Source: Cyprinodon diabolis (taxonomy: Eukaryota > Chordata > Actinopteri > Cyprinodontiformes > Cyprinodontidae). From it: 64,000 bases of DNA. Position 1 is the stretch's first letter. Each line of letters opens with the position of its first letter. The stretch is taken from assembly GCA_030533445.1 (NCBI GenBank), contig CM060066.1:37614235-37678234 (forward strand). The letters are read 5' to 3'. The notes under the pieces were generated by a model. It was not told the origin of the DNA. It saw nothing but the letters and a program-made list of their open reading frames with translations, and ran no database searches. Both the position numbers and the translations under genes were made by a program. Below are positions 25,901-40,495 of this stretch, in pieces.

Positions 25901-28900
25901 TTTAGCTTAGAGGTTTAGAGTAAGGATTTGTGAAAAAAAAAGAAGTGAAGAGAGCATCCTGCTCCTCACCCACTAAAACAATCTAATTCCAAGAACAGGG
26001 GATAAAGAACAGTTTATGCCATAGATTTAACATGGAACTATAGAAAAGTCAACAGCCACATCATAAAAGCAAACACAATTGTTATTTTTGAGCATAAAGT
26101 TTCTAGACTATGAAAATTTTTCATTTTCTGTGTTTATTAGTTTTTTTTTTAACTTTTGAACCTTTTGGTTTAATAAATCAAAAATGTTTTCTTAAATATT
26201 CCTGCTTCCTGCATGTTTATATTTGTTTACCAGCGGTATGACGCAGCGCCCTCCCCCACTTGGTGTACAAAAATAAATGTAGGCATCTAAATTTTTATAA
26301 GCCTTCAGTGCTTTCCCTGAAAAGCAAGACTGTCGATTCACCAAATAATTATAGAGGACGTGGTACACGAAGTCGGGGATGTCCGAACGATGGCAGTCTT
26401 GAATCTGCGTAAACAAGCTATCGGGCCTATTATAGGGATCCTGGACTCCAACAACACAAGTATTTGCTCACTGTTTAATCTCCCCATCTAAATGTTCAAC
26501 ATATGTAGACAATATCGGATCTGCAGATTCTAAACTCAATTTGTATTACATTGCTATAGTAAATATCACGCATTAATATTACTCCGCACACAGGTGGTTC
26601 TATGCTGTCAGTATGGTGGAGTAAACAGAGAGCGGTCACGTGACTGTATGTCCTCTATAGAAAAAAACAGGACTAAAATTGAAATTTGCCTTTAGAACTA
26701 GGTTTTATTATTAAATATACTTACACTTTCCAGGCCTGTACCCCATAAAGTGATCTGAGTGTGCCTCCAGCCGTTGCCACCAGTTCGGCTCCATACTGCA
26801 GGACTGAACTGCTTTCCCTTTTTCACGAACACCTGAAGCATTCCCACATGGTGGCCTGCCAGCTTGTGGCGAAATGAAAGGCACAAGTTGCCGTCATTCC
26901 AAGGAGAGATGAGAGGCAGTACTAGCCGGGCCCCTCGTCCCGTCCTCTTGTTTCTTGTTTCTGGGATAGTAAGATACCGTCCACCTGTGCAAGCAAATGG
27001 ATGATGTAAATAAATAAAGAAAACAAAATAAAAAGGACAATGATAACCTTTTTTAGTCACAATGGAGATTGACTTTTCAAATTTGATAATGCTGCATTAA
27101 ATTCCATGCAGTATAACAGTACAAAAAGTGTTGGGAGATCATAATCCCACAAAAGGAAGGAAAACAGCTAACTGTAATCTTTTTAAAAATAAGCTTCCTG
27201 TATCATTATGTGGATTTAGCAATCCAATAGTTTTCAGAGTGATAAAAGGAAAGTTTAACATGAGAATTTAAAGGCTTGTTAAAACTCAGGTGTCAGCAAA
27301 TCTGCTGTATTGCTGTACCACCTTAGATTTGTTTTACCTTTAATAAATAACACATGTTATTTATTAACATATTAATAAATTACTCAAAATGGTAATCAAG
27401 TTTTTAAAAATAAAAAAAAAGTTTTCAAATAAAAGTTAAAAAAAAAAAAAAAACGTAGCAAAAAGCGAACCGATCATGAGTAGAAACAGGGCCAATTCCA
27501 TTTTGTTGTGGCTAAAGCTATCCTTGAGGACGTAAAATATATATGTATATATAAATATACATAAATATATATATGTTTTTTATTTTCCAAGGTGCAGAAT
27601 AAACTGTTTTTAAGTGTACTGGTTAATCTAAGCCACTCTTTATATGTGTATGGAACAAATGAAGCGTTGTTTTAAACCTGTACTGCATATGTATCTGCAT
27701 CTCTACACTTTGATAAACTCTTTATTTTATTTCCCTTTGGGATTAATAAAGTATTTTTGAATTGAAGTGAATCTGAAACCAAAATAAAAATCAACACGAT
27801 GTGTAACCATAACAATCAGGCTCCACAAAGACAAAAACAAGCAATACTGAAGCTGTACTAATTTTAGGTGAACCGATGTCAAAAACCAAAAAAAGAAAAA
27901 AGGCAATTTTGTGTTCTGTCACAGCCTATTTGTTTGTGGTATTCGGCTTACTTGTTTCACTCAAAACATTGTGCTTATTCAACAACTAAATTTGAATTAT
28001 TTTCCACCATTTTAACTGTCCTCATAAAACAGCTTTTCACTGGTTGCAACAAAATCCTTCTGCACTTTGATCTATAACTGAGTTAATTGGCTTCCCAACC
28101 ACTTAGAGATTCATTTTATTAATGTATGCACCAGAGCAATTTAACTTGAAAGTGCTTCTGGGTAAAACGCTGATAAATGCTGATTTATGTTTATTTTGCT
28201 TCTCTGGCAGAGCCATTTGTGGCTGTTGTTACTTTTAGAGCTTGCACTAGTTAAGGATTCAACATAAGTTATAAATTCCATCAAAGTAAAAAATATTCAT
28301 GTTTGTCCATGGCGGTCACAGGAAAAGAAGGCGATAAGAAAAAACATACACCTACAGGCATCACAGCAAAAAATAGCATTAGTAGTGGAGACATGTAACC
28401 ACAGGAGGAATGGTCCAGAAGTGTTTTAATGCAACCTCAACAAGGTGCTGCTCCTTGAAATGTATCCTCTTAATTATCTAAGGTCAGTAATTATACAAAA
28501 TTATGATATATTATGTATAATTTACTAAAAAAATGGAAAAATGCAAGGCATCAAGCTGGACAAACTAGATGTAGATACTTTTAGACTTTTTGCATCATCT
28601 CAATATAACTTACTATGTTTTTCCCTTTTTTATTTAAAAAGCTTAAGTGACGGGCCAAATAATCCACTTCTCATTTACATTTCTTTGAAGAGCAAAGCAC
28701 TAATCTGCTGAAGACAAATTACTTTCCTTTAGTTATTTATTTGCATTCATCTTGACCTGTAATGAAGCAGAACCAAACAGATTTTCTTTGAATGCAAGCA
28801 TGTGCATGTTGATAAAGGAACAAAGCCCTTCTAAATCTACTTGTAAAACAATTATAAACAAACTTCAGTCCTTAAGTACGTGGGTTTTTGAAGGATTGAC

Positions 28901-31900
28901 TCTATCCTTCAATTACCTGTTGGATCAGGTGTCGTTTCCCAGTGCAGGTCTCCATCTTTGTCCCTGATCCAACCACAAAGACCATCATCAAAGGAGCAGC
29001 TCAAATACCCAGAGCCTGATAAACAAAGTAGATTATAAATGTTTCATCCTGTGTGCCTTTAACATCAACAAAGAAGAAAGACAAACCTTCCTCTGATAAA
29101 ACCCAAGTGTGTTTTTAATTTATCAGGAGAGTATTTAATATGTAAAACTAGATGTCATTCCAAACAGAAATTCATCAAACATGAAATTCCATACAAGTGA
29201 TCCCTATGTGAACCTAAACCAGGTCTTGTGTGAAGCCAGATTAGTTGGAAGTGAGTATAGTCATTAGTCCAGTGAATTAAGAAGCCCCATCTGTCAGAGT
29301 AAAGGTGTCTTTTTCAAGTAAAAACTTGTCAGCAAAGAAGAAACATATTTTTGTCTAAGCCCCTTTATCAAATATTTTACTGCTATTGTAATAGTCTTTT
29401 ACTGCTTTGTTGTAATACCCTAATATTTAATGTGCAATCCTCAGTAAAAAACTAAAAAAGAAAAAGCGAGAAAAGATTATTCTGCCAGGATAGTCTTCTA
29501 TATGTTATTTAATTCAGATATAGAATGCGTTAAACATGGAGTAAAATCATTGAGTATAACACTAACCTAAATATAACCTAGAACATAGAAAATGATCTAG
29601 AATTGATGGATTTGGCAACAAAAAGATCAGGATGATAACAAGGAGACCTTCCAAACTTGAAGCTTTGATCTAAAAAGCCTGTTCATCCAAACAGTCATGA
29701 AAACCTACAAAAAGCTGACCATTAATTGTAAGACAGGGTATAAATGCTCTAATGTAAAAAGTTATCCAATTTAATATTGAAAGGACTGAAAGTATGCTCA
29801 TTTTATACCAAATCTATCATCACTATGCAAATGTAGAGCAGGTCAAGAGAGAGAGGAAATTTAAACTCTTATCTTTAAGTAGAAATTGATTATAATGGGT
29901 GCCATAAAGGGATCACTTTAAAAAAAACATGAAGGTGCTGAAGGCATAAACAAGAATGCAGTATGTGCTTCAATCATATTAGTTCTATTTCTAAAAGGAA
30001 CCCAAACTAAAATGTTAACAATTATTTCCAAATGATAATACAATGGCAATAAAAATAGAAAATCCATAGATATATGTGATCTTGCATATCTTTCAACATA
30101 TCTTTAATCATTTTGCTTTTAATAAAGGGGACTCTCTCTCCACTCGCCAAAAAATTCCAAACTGAATCTTTCAGCTATTGAATCCACACTTTCCCTTGAT
30201 GTTAATCACACCAAATGGACATGACTTAACAAAAGTGATAATTTTGGATCGATTTGTGCATTGAATTTTGCTTATTGATGAATTTTAGAGCATTAAACTA
30301 ATGTGCTTCCAGTTAATTCATCATGAGGGTGAGAAAAGGGACATTCTACTGCACATAAGACTGTTGTGATTAAGCCAACATGTCCAGATGCCAGGTGTTC
30401 CCTCCGATTAAATACACCTGGTCACTTTAATAACCTCCTCTTTGCATGAGGAGCTATAGGAGATTTTTTCTAGTTATCTAAACCTAAAGTTCATGTTATT
30501 CATATCCTGATCCGTCTGTGAAATGCTCTTTCTAGCTGTGTCTGTCATACATATCATCTTACCTGGATCATCGCTGGCTTCATCTGCCGTGTTGCCAAGC
30601 TCAATATCAAAGTCTGTATCGAGAACAGTGTTCTGGCCGTTATTCCTGGGGACTAAGAGGAGAGGCATGGGTTTATATAAAGGATTAACAAATATATTGT
30701 ATTGATTCAATGTTCTCTGCTTTGAGTGGCTGCATGACTTTGTTACAATGGACATCCACGTACTTTACAGTGAGGAATCAATGTCAAGGGTTTAACATCT
30801 AAAAACAAGCAGATATTGATTAAAGACATTAGAAAAGAGCAAGCCCTGTGTTTTGACTGGAGGAAGGTCTTTTCAAATGTCGTTTTATATACTTTTTTTG
30901 GTTTATATTCTATTGATCCAAATGGAGGAAATTTTCCTGAAACATAAAAAAAAATCTCATTATAAACAAACTGCAAAAGGCCTAGCACCTTTGTACTAAT
31001 ACAAATTACCCCTCCCTTCACCCTACTTATCATACTAACAACATCCGAGGTAGGAGTAAAAAGCAAAGCTTTTGGCTTTCAGGACCCTTTCTATCCTTCC
31101 ATTTTTTCTGGCAGTCTATGGGTGAGAGGCGAGGTACACCCTGGACAGGTCATAAAGCAAAACAAAAATACACAAGGACACATGACCATACACACACACA
31201 CACACACACACACAGGCTCACTCACACCAAAGGAAATATTTTTTAGAGAAGCCAATTAACCTATCAGTCATGTTTTGGACTATGTGAGGAAGCCAGAGTA
31301 CCCAGAAAGAACACATGCATGCACGGGGAGAACATGCAGAAATATCCCAGGCAAAAAAACAAACCCAGAAACTTCTTGCTGCAAGGCAACAGCACTACCC
31401 ACTGCTCAACCCTGCAGCCCCTTTTCCAGTTATTTAAGCTATTTCCAGCCCTTTCTCCCTGGAAATAGGTTTGGTAAGGAAAATTGCCATGCCAAGCTTT
31501 AAAAAAACCTGAAAACCTTCCTCAGTATTTATCCATTAATTTACTTATTAGTATTAGATATTTCATTGAACTGCCAAACCATTGTCCCTTATATCGTATG
31601 TTTGTTTAACTCTTTAAGTGTGTTTGCACATGCTATATTAAAAAGCTGCACTGATTTATTTTCATGAATCCTACAAAATGACACATGACCTCCTCTCATT
31701 TAGCCTTGGTCAGAAGAGTATTCCTGCACCTTGATAACAGAAAAGAGGTTAGTAGAGATGTTATCAGAAACACCTCTATCAAAAGCTCTATGGAAAAAAG
31801 CAGATTAAGAGGCAGTTTTGCTCATTTAAACTGAAGTTTTCAGCCAAAGAAGCCTGCAAAACAATCTTCTGTTAAAGAGGGGCAAAAATGTTGACCCTCT

Positions 31901-34900
31901 TTCACAAATTGAATAAAAATAAAAGACAGTGAGGGTCTCAGATGTTCATTTTTCCTATGTTTGTCTAGCTGCCTTAGAAGAAAGCACTTCTGCCTTTCAT
32001 TAATAACTGCAGGAGGCCAATCTGACATTAAATGTCAACCATTTTTAGAGTCCTGTGTCTTATCCAGCAAGAAAAAGATTATTTTAGGTAGAAAAAGGTA
32101 TGATGTTAAGGAGGAAGAGCGTATTATACATATACATGGTCATGTTTGATTATCAGAACAGGTGCTGGTGTATGCATGGATATATTTATAACTAATACAC
32201 ATCTAATCCCCTGAGACGCCGAGCACGTGCACTGAATAAACCGGTGGTTCATGACCACCTGGTAGAGTGCAGAAATTGGTCAACTGGAAAAATCCCAGAG
32301 TGGGAGAGGTCATGCATACACCAGGCACTCCAGCAATCCTTGGCATCCAAGTCCATCTGTGTGTAAATCTTGGTTTCAGTGCCTGGATTAAGTCCCGTTT
32401 GAAATTGTACGCAGAGTGAATGTTGAGCACACTAAAAAGATCTGGTGGTAAACTGTTGTGATATCGTATTCTCCCCTAAAAGCTTCTTTTGTTTTAGCTT
32501 TTTTTTGTGCCAAACTGAAGTGCATTGGAAAAAAGAGTAAAAAGGGTAAGAAAAAAAAAAAAGTAGTGTAAATTAAAGATAATTTTTCCTTTATCAATGG
32601 GAAAGTTAGTCTAGAGAGTATTATCTCCCCACTCCCTAAAAATAAATGAATGCACAACAATGGACCATTCTGTGAAACATACAGATGACACCACCTTCAT
32701 TGGTCCTATCCAGGAAAACAATGTCCTCATACAGACAGGAGGTGACTTGGCTGATTAAAACCTACTGGATCTTAATCATATAAAGTCTAAGGAGATGGCT
32801 GTGGACCTCTAGAGCAGTGGTTTTTAAACTAGGTCCTCAGCAGCCACTGTCCTGCATATTTTAGGTATTTTCCTGCCTCCACACACCTGGCTTAAGAAAC
32901 TGTTGAATAGTCACTGCAGCCTATGGTAGCTGCTGAGAAGGAAGTGCGATCATTTGATGCAGGTGTGCTGGAGCAAAGGTCTATGACATGCAGGACAGTG
33001 GGTCCCCAGGACCGAGTTTGAAAACCACTGCTCTAGAGAGCTCTCCTCTTCCCTCACACATCTCGCATATAATATTATATTATTATTTATATTATGACCT
33101 ACAGATCAGCACAACAGTGTGCTATTTTCACAAACCAACAACCATAGAGACAGTTTCTTCCCTTAGTCTATAAGTCTCACCAACAGAATGTGAACCTCAC
33201 AGCCAGATTAGTCAGCTACATTATGAAGGCCTAAAACTCTAAAGTATAAAGGGCAAAAAAAGTTAGTTCTCATTTGACTGATGACATAAAACACGCACCA
33301 GATGACTGTAACAAAGTAAACCACACATAGAAAAAAAAGCCATTAAATGATGTCTAATAAAGAGGAAATACGTTTCCATTTTCTCCCGCATAGTCCTGGT
33401 CAGGGTCACGGTGGGGCCAGTGCCTATCACTGACAGCCTATGGGAGAGAGGCGGGGTATATCCTGGACAGGTTGCCAGGCTGTCACAGGGCAACACAAAA
33501 AGACACACAACCATGCACACACGCCTAAGGAAAATTTTGATAAGCCAATTAGTCATGTTTTTCGCATATGGGAGGAAGCTGGAGTACTCGGAGAGAACCC
33601 ACGCATGCACTGGGAGAACATGCAAACTTCAAGCAGAAAGACGAGCCTGGCATCAAACAAACATCATAAACAAACTTGTACTATATCAGCACAGATAATA
33701 CTAGTCTATTTAATCATAACTGATTGTCGATGAAAATATTTCTCATTAGGTATCATAATAAAAGCACCTTATAAGATGAACTTGTCATTAGTGAATATTT
33801 AAGTGAAACAGTGAGGGAACCCTTATCCAGAAGTGGAAGGAACACTGTTTTTTCATTCATTATTTCAGTTAGGATTAAATTAGCTCTAAAATCCTTGATT
33901 CTTAATGAAAGTGACTGCATTGATTATGTTATTACTATCAAATAATAAAAACATTGAAGGTAAAACTACCGGTAATATATATGATGACAGCACAGGTCCT
34001 CACAAAGAAATGAAAATACTTTGATTTATTGCTCAGTGTTTTCTATTCCGCAGGCTGTTCTCCTGAAATCCCCTGCTGACTTGCACTAAGAGACACGTAT
34101 CAATTCTCATTTCTCACCAATAATTTGTACGACTATTTTCTGAAAGATTGGCTCCATTTTCCATATAATCGTCTTTAAAAAGCTCTGCTGGGGTGAAAAC
34201 TATTAGATTGGATGTTTTTCTCAAGCCGAGCATAAGGTAGATAATGCAATCTTCTTTCTTTATTAGCTCTTGTTATTATGAGATGCCATCTGGCCAGATG
34301 AGTAACATCCAGATTCTATTTTTATTTTCTGGTATTTAACTGTTCAAACTCAGCAGACAGCAAGTGTTACATTTGAGTTTTCTTACCCATCATCTAAATA
34401 ATAAATAACAAAACTCTATCTATCTTGACCTCACATCTCTATATAATAAAAAATTTCCAAATAGCTACTTAGTTTTCTCCAGATTCAAGTTTGATTTGTT
34501 TAAGTCAAACCTGTTTTTTAGCTTATTTGTTTTTGGTGTGATATCATTCAAAACCTGCTCTAAAGCACTCACAGTACTGAAAATATTTGCATCATCTGCA
34601 TACAAAACAAACTATTTTTGAAACTTAAAATTCATTTTTGCAGAGAATAAAATAAAATTAGCCTCTGTAGCTATCCTTTGCAGGGCGTACTGTAGCTTCC
34701 CATTACTCTGGTGCTTTTTCCCTGGTGGACTTCTCCAATCTTCTGTGTCTGCTTTCCTCCTGAGCTTTCACCTCTTTGGCAAGCTCCAGAATACCTTTGT
34801 GCTGCACTCAGCAGAAACCTCCTATCCTATCAAGATAATGTATTCTTATAGACAACAACAGGCTGAATGGTAGTAATTAATAAGTTTTAGTAATTTCAAG

Positions 34901-37900
34901 GGACCCAGAAAATATTTCTTAGTAAAAACAGTCTTATCCTGTCATTACTGGTGTGTTTATTTACTTAGAAATACATAAATCAAATATAAGCCTACAAAAT
35001 AAATACTGAATCCAGTCTTTGATATGTTTTATTTGGTTGGTCATATGTAAAAATGACATAGTTAAGTAAGAAAGTATTTCCATCTACCCAGTTTGATTGA
35101 ACAAAAGATAAATACTGCTTTTATGTTTTACTTTGGCCGAAATGATTTAATTTTAACCCCCTCTAAGTCATTTAAACCTACTTAGCTTAATCGTTTTAAT
35201 TTCAACTGTCATAGAACAACAAAGAATGGTAATGTGCTTCTAATGAAATAAGAGTCAATGATTCATGCTTGGCTGCCATCACAGTGTGACGTATACACAA
35301 GCCAGAAAGTGCTCGCAGGTTTGTATAAAATACGACATATATAAAAACAGAATTATCTCAAGATGAAAACATTACCTTAACTGTGAAATTAGCAAGATTG
35401 ATATCAGATTACAGAGGTACAAAATATGTTTGCCTTCTAGGACATTTTGTTTTACAAATGCTTTAGTCAAGTAGACTTATCTAAAGATATAAAACAGTGA
35501 ATGCAGACTATTAATTAAAGAATAGATGATTGTATATCTAGTCAAACTTTTTAAACCTGGTCATGCAAGTATGGAAATATGGACACACTATTCTTATTTT
35601 TAAGATAGAACTCACAGCTTTTAAAATAAAGTTCTGAATAATTATATAAAACAGAGTCCGTATGGTGAAGATAAATCAGAAACTCCCTAGCTGTGGAGGT
35701 CCCTCCAATTTTTTCAGTGTCAGCTTTTTAATGTTTCTTTCACACACAATATCTATTTTAGGGTGTTTACTTTTTATTGTCATTACACTGTCACAAGTAC
35801 AGAGCAACGAAATGAACCCTCTGTTTTTAACCCATCCCCTTTGGTCATGCACTAACCACTAGGCCACCACTCCCCCACAAACATGATTTTGATTGTTTGA
35901 AGATATGTCATAATGTACTATTTACCGTCCGTAGATGTTTTTTTTTTGTGTGTGTGTGATATATATCCTCGTCTTTCAGCTTTCTTTATTTTTACTTTTT
36001 TGGTCACATATACATATTCTACATAAACTAATTTCAATATCAGTCAAAGGTAATCTAAGGTAGTAAAAGGTGAAGTTTTCTCTTTGTGATTCAGTTAAAG
36101 CTACCAAAAGTAACCTGGCCTTGAGTGAGAAAGTAACCAACCCTGATTGTGCCAGCCTTGGCAGCAACAACTGCCATTAAGTGGTTGTGAAAACTGGGAA
36201 GGGCTTCCTTTGACATTAAATAGGATTACTGGCTAGTATTAATGCTTCCCCAGTTCTCAAAAATACTATAAAACCTTTCATAAATCAATTTGACAGTTTT
36301 CTAGAGAAACACAAATTGTTAAGTAGCTGCCAAAGGTTCATAAGTAATAGATAAACAGAAATGTGCATGGTGATCAGTGTGAACTCTTCATGTACTTTAT
36401 GCATTTCCTACTCTCCTCTAACTCGTTGTGACATATAACAGCTTGCTTGCTAAGCATAATCTTTCCTCTGACTAATTTATTGTAAGACAGAGTTGGTAAA
36501 AATTGAGATTTTCATGGGCATTCTAACTGCTGTGAGTATGCTTTTGAGTATGTGTTGTTCTTTGGGAGTTTTTAATAGGATGAAGATCTGTGATTAGACT
36601 ATAACACCTGTTGAAAAGCACACATGAAATATATAGAAGGAAATTAGGTTTGTGTGTTGCTGTCCTGGGGAAGTGAGGCTTTCTTTAAGAATCATATTCA
36701 ACAAGTAGGTTGTGATCCGCATGAGGCTTCTTTGTATGGCAAATAAAATAGCTTGTTTGATCATTATATATTGCAGACTTTCTACAGGTTGTAAACTGAA
36801 TGCTGGCGACTGAGCCAAAGGCCAATATAATAGTTTAAACACAAAAGATTTATGAGGATAAAACCAATCAACAAACAAAGAAAAAGAAAGCTTTTAAGAC
36901 ACTAAGCCATTAAAGCTCATTAGTATTTTGTGACTGAACTTCACATTCAAATGCATGGGTATGTGCAGCCTTACTTTTGCCTGTATGAAATATATGCAAG
37001 CTTGTGCATGGGTAATCTATAAAGCTCTAGAGTGCCACTTAGCTTTATCGAGTGTTTTACATCATTGCTTTTGTTTAACAGCCTACAGCTTTTCTATTTT
37101 TGTTCACTGCGGCTGGTTTAAGTATGAAAATACAAACCTGTAGAAAGTTATAGTGTACCACCAATTTTGCACCATATGTGGCTTCAAATGCTGACACATA
37201 AACTTGATCAAAATAAGATTTGGGTTCTTACTGTGCACATCGCCTCTTTGTTTAGTGACCTCCCTCTGGATGGTGTTGTCCACTGGTGTGACAGGTGGTG
37301 GGGTTGGTAATGAGGGTTTTCTTGTGGGATACACTGGCCTTGGTGGGATGTAGGGTTTACGTGTAGCTATTGAGGGCCTTCTTGTGGGGATGAAGGGCTT
37401 TTGAGTGGGAACTGCTGGTTTATTTGGAGGTGGGGTGACCCTCCTAGGGGATGGTAGGGCTTTGGCCGTAGTTGTGGCCGGTGATTTTGGAAGAGTGGTG
37501 AAGGTTTTCTTTGAAGTCACTGCTGGGCGGACTGTGCTAATCCTTCTGTCATCCAAGTCAGGGATGTGGTTGTGATGATTGGGAGGCAGTTTGCCTGGTC
37601 TTGGGGGGTCAATAATCACCTTTGGAATAGCTGAAATGACAGAAGAATGCAGACAGAGGGCTGAAAGATGAGCACTTTAGGAGGTAATGAGGCACAGAAT
37701 TGCAGACTAACTGCAGTGATTAGGCTGACTTGCAGAGAGAGCTTTATTCCATCCCCTGAGACTTCTACATGAGATCTATTAACTAAATATAAACAGACTG
37801 AAAATGTCTGGGTGAAGCAGAGGAGAGTGAGTTTAAAATCACTAAGAAAAAACCCAAACAAAGTCACAGAAAAACAAAACAAAAAATTGCATGAAAAATA

Positions 37901-40451
37901 TTCTAAAGGCGGAAAGGGTAGAAAGTTTAAACTAATCAACAAATAAACCAACTTTGTATTTGGCTTCACTGATATATGGATAAATATAGAGTTTTCTTCT
38001 AAGAGCAGAAGATGTTTATTATTATAAAATAAGTTCAACTGATTTTTTTTTGTGTGGGGGGGGGGAGGGGGGCAGCAATCATTAAAATGTATGCTAAATA
38101 AAATCTGAGCAAAATAGCAGTCAACCTTTAGTAGTATTCTTAGTCACCCATAACAATAGTGATCTTAAACTCCAATCCTGGAGGACCTGTGTCCTGTTAC
38201 TATTAGTCTCTTGTCGTACACATCCTAACTTTGCAGGACATCCCCTGCAGTGACTGGAGCTTGAGACCACGACCTTAAATGCTCATTATGCCTTATACAA
38301 GTACAACCTATGCAGAAAATGAGAAGCCCGTCACAGTGTCTGCAGCATTTATGCTCTATGTGGGTTTCCTCCCATTCTGGTCAGATCCAAGGGAGGAGGG
38401 GTGTTCAGTACAAACAGCAAGCTCAAAATACCACCCCACAATGTCCAAGTAGGACACTCATTTATTTCAAGAAGTTTTTCCACAGTTTGTTGACAGTTGT
38501 TTTTTTTTTAGCTAAATCACAGGATCTATAGATGTTTATATTTAGGAACCCTTGCTATCAGGAGCTGTTGCCCGCTCCGCCTGTTTTTCTGCGTGGATCT
38601 GTCCGGATAGTTACAAATTTTCCTAGGTGTGCAGTGTGAAAATTCTGTCCGCACCATCTCTGCATGAAAAGCCATGGAACTCCAAAATGACGTCATTTCG
38701 GTTGTGTGGATCTCGCGGATGCATCAAGCATAAACCAAGCTTTACAGTGACTTACTACAAAACTAAGAGATTTTCTCACTTTGACTATCATGGCAGATGG
38801 TGTTCTTAGCAAGGATTTTGACAACTACAACACTGTAATGCAGTTCAATCATTATTGCAGACTTGGCCATTCCTCTATACCTGGCTTAGAAGCTGTTATA
38901 CCTCTTTCCTGTGAGCTTTGAGGCCAAATATAACTTGGGAGTAAGTGATTATCGAAATTTTCAAGTTAGAGACTGCTTTAAAAAGGGATAAACAAACTAA
39001 ATATTGCAACATGAGTCCCCTCTTTGTCCTGGAAACTTTAGGTAGGTGACATGTTGAAATGCTTGGAAATGGGCATCTTTGCTTAATACGCCAAAAATAT
39101 CAGCTATTTATAAAATGATTAAATAACAGTAATTAATAAATGGCTGCAGATGTAATACACAGCTGCATGCTGACCAGCTTTAAGAGATGAAAATAATTAA
39201 CATTTGATAATGACTCCCACTTTTGGCTGGCTAAAAATGCAACATAGCAGAAACAGTGACTGTGCATATGAGATAAGGTGAAGTAGAGTGATTTAACCAT
39301 TGACTGACAGCTATTACAAAGGAAGGAATTTCAGCATCAATTCCTGGCTTTCATGGCTATTCCTCCCTCTTCTTGCTAGTTTAACCTTTTAAGAAACAGC
39401 TAAAGAAAGTAAAGTGAGGCCCTATTCACCATTCTGAACTTTTAAACATGGGGGCTGGTATTTTTGTTCCCAGACGTTACTTACGTTTACACTCATGCCC
39501 CATCCCCCTGTAGCCATCCATACATTTGCACTTATATGAGCCTGGCGTGTTGTAGCAGGTGGCAAAGCTGCTGCAGTAGCTCAGACCTAAAGAGCACTCA
39601 TCCACATCTGAAAGATAAAGGAAACATGAAAACATTTAGCGACAGTGAGGAAACCCTTCAGACATAATAGCAGAATATCAAAGGCTAATTGCTCAGTGTG
39701 CACATGATGGGAAACGTAAACTTTTTTTAAACAGAGGCTCTTTATGTTTTCATCAATGCCGCAGCGAGATCATTATGAAGGCTATTTGGGAAAATCCTAA
39801 GGCACAGCAATTTACCAAGGCCATTTAAGCATCCTGTGGGCAGTGAAATGTTTTATCTATGAATGGCATGTCTGTTTACAAGGTTTGCTTAAAATGCTCT
39901 ATAAACCCAGCAGATGGAAGACTATTGAATAAAGGTAACTGAAAATCACTATGATGAATGCCCGTCAGGGCGGACTGTTGAGAGAGCTGCTGAATGCACT
40001 ACTTTATTACAGAGACATTTTTTTTTTCAAGGATGTAAAGTACATGTTAATAATGTCATTTTCAACACAGTTTTAATTTGGGCTTCTTTCTTTTACGACA
40101 ACAAAGTGGTTATAATCATCAATGATATACTACATGTTTGGGGGCAGTGATGCCTTTCAATTCAATACCAATATAGTGTATGAATAAAAACTAATGTTTA
40201 TATTCAGAAAGAAATTTTTTTTAATGGTCATATCAGGGCTGCAACTATAAATTATTTTGCAAATCAATTAATCTGTCAATTATGTTTTTGATAAATCGAT
40301 TAATAATCGGATAGCCAAAGTTCCTTAAAGCAGGGTTTTTATTAAATTTAACCAGGGAAAACTAAAACTTTTCCGCTTGAGTTCTGGATAGAGCAAATTG
40401 ACAAAAAATTTTTTTTTTTTTTATCTTAAATGCAAAATGTTAATTTTTTTT

Positions 40452-40495
<44 letters not shown>

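Larger units (their letters stand above)
30653..37231. other. npnt 6.6-kb intron between linker and acidic spacer exons
   Basis: Repeat-laden. It holds two copies of a dispersed fish repeat (31085-31425, 33395-33655), a reverse-transcriptase fragment (32678-32806) abutting a 216-bp hAT-like element (32815-33030), a pair of inverted arms at 32162-32328, and a SINE/LINE-end fragment at 35757-35878. 33660-35750 and 35880-37230 hold nothing I recognise. Confidence 0.6.

Noticed and set aside
37616..38038. A 140-codon minus-strand ORF adjoining the npnt linker exon
   Set aside because: It is intron sequence upstream of the linker acceptor (CATTTCAG at 37631-37638); hydrophobic, AT-rich translation without homology, and the npnt frame requires splicing at 37630.
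38160..38280. A possible hAT-like MITE with TCCTGGAGGACC ends
   Set aside because: Ends are too eroded and no target duplication could be read.
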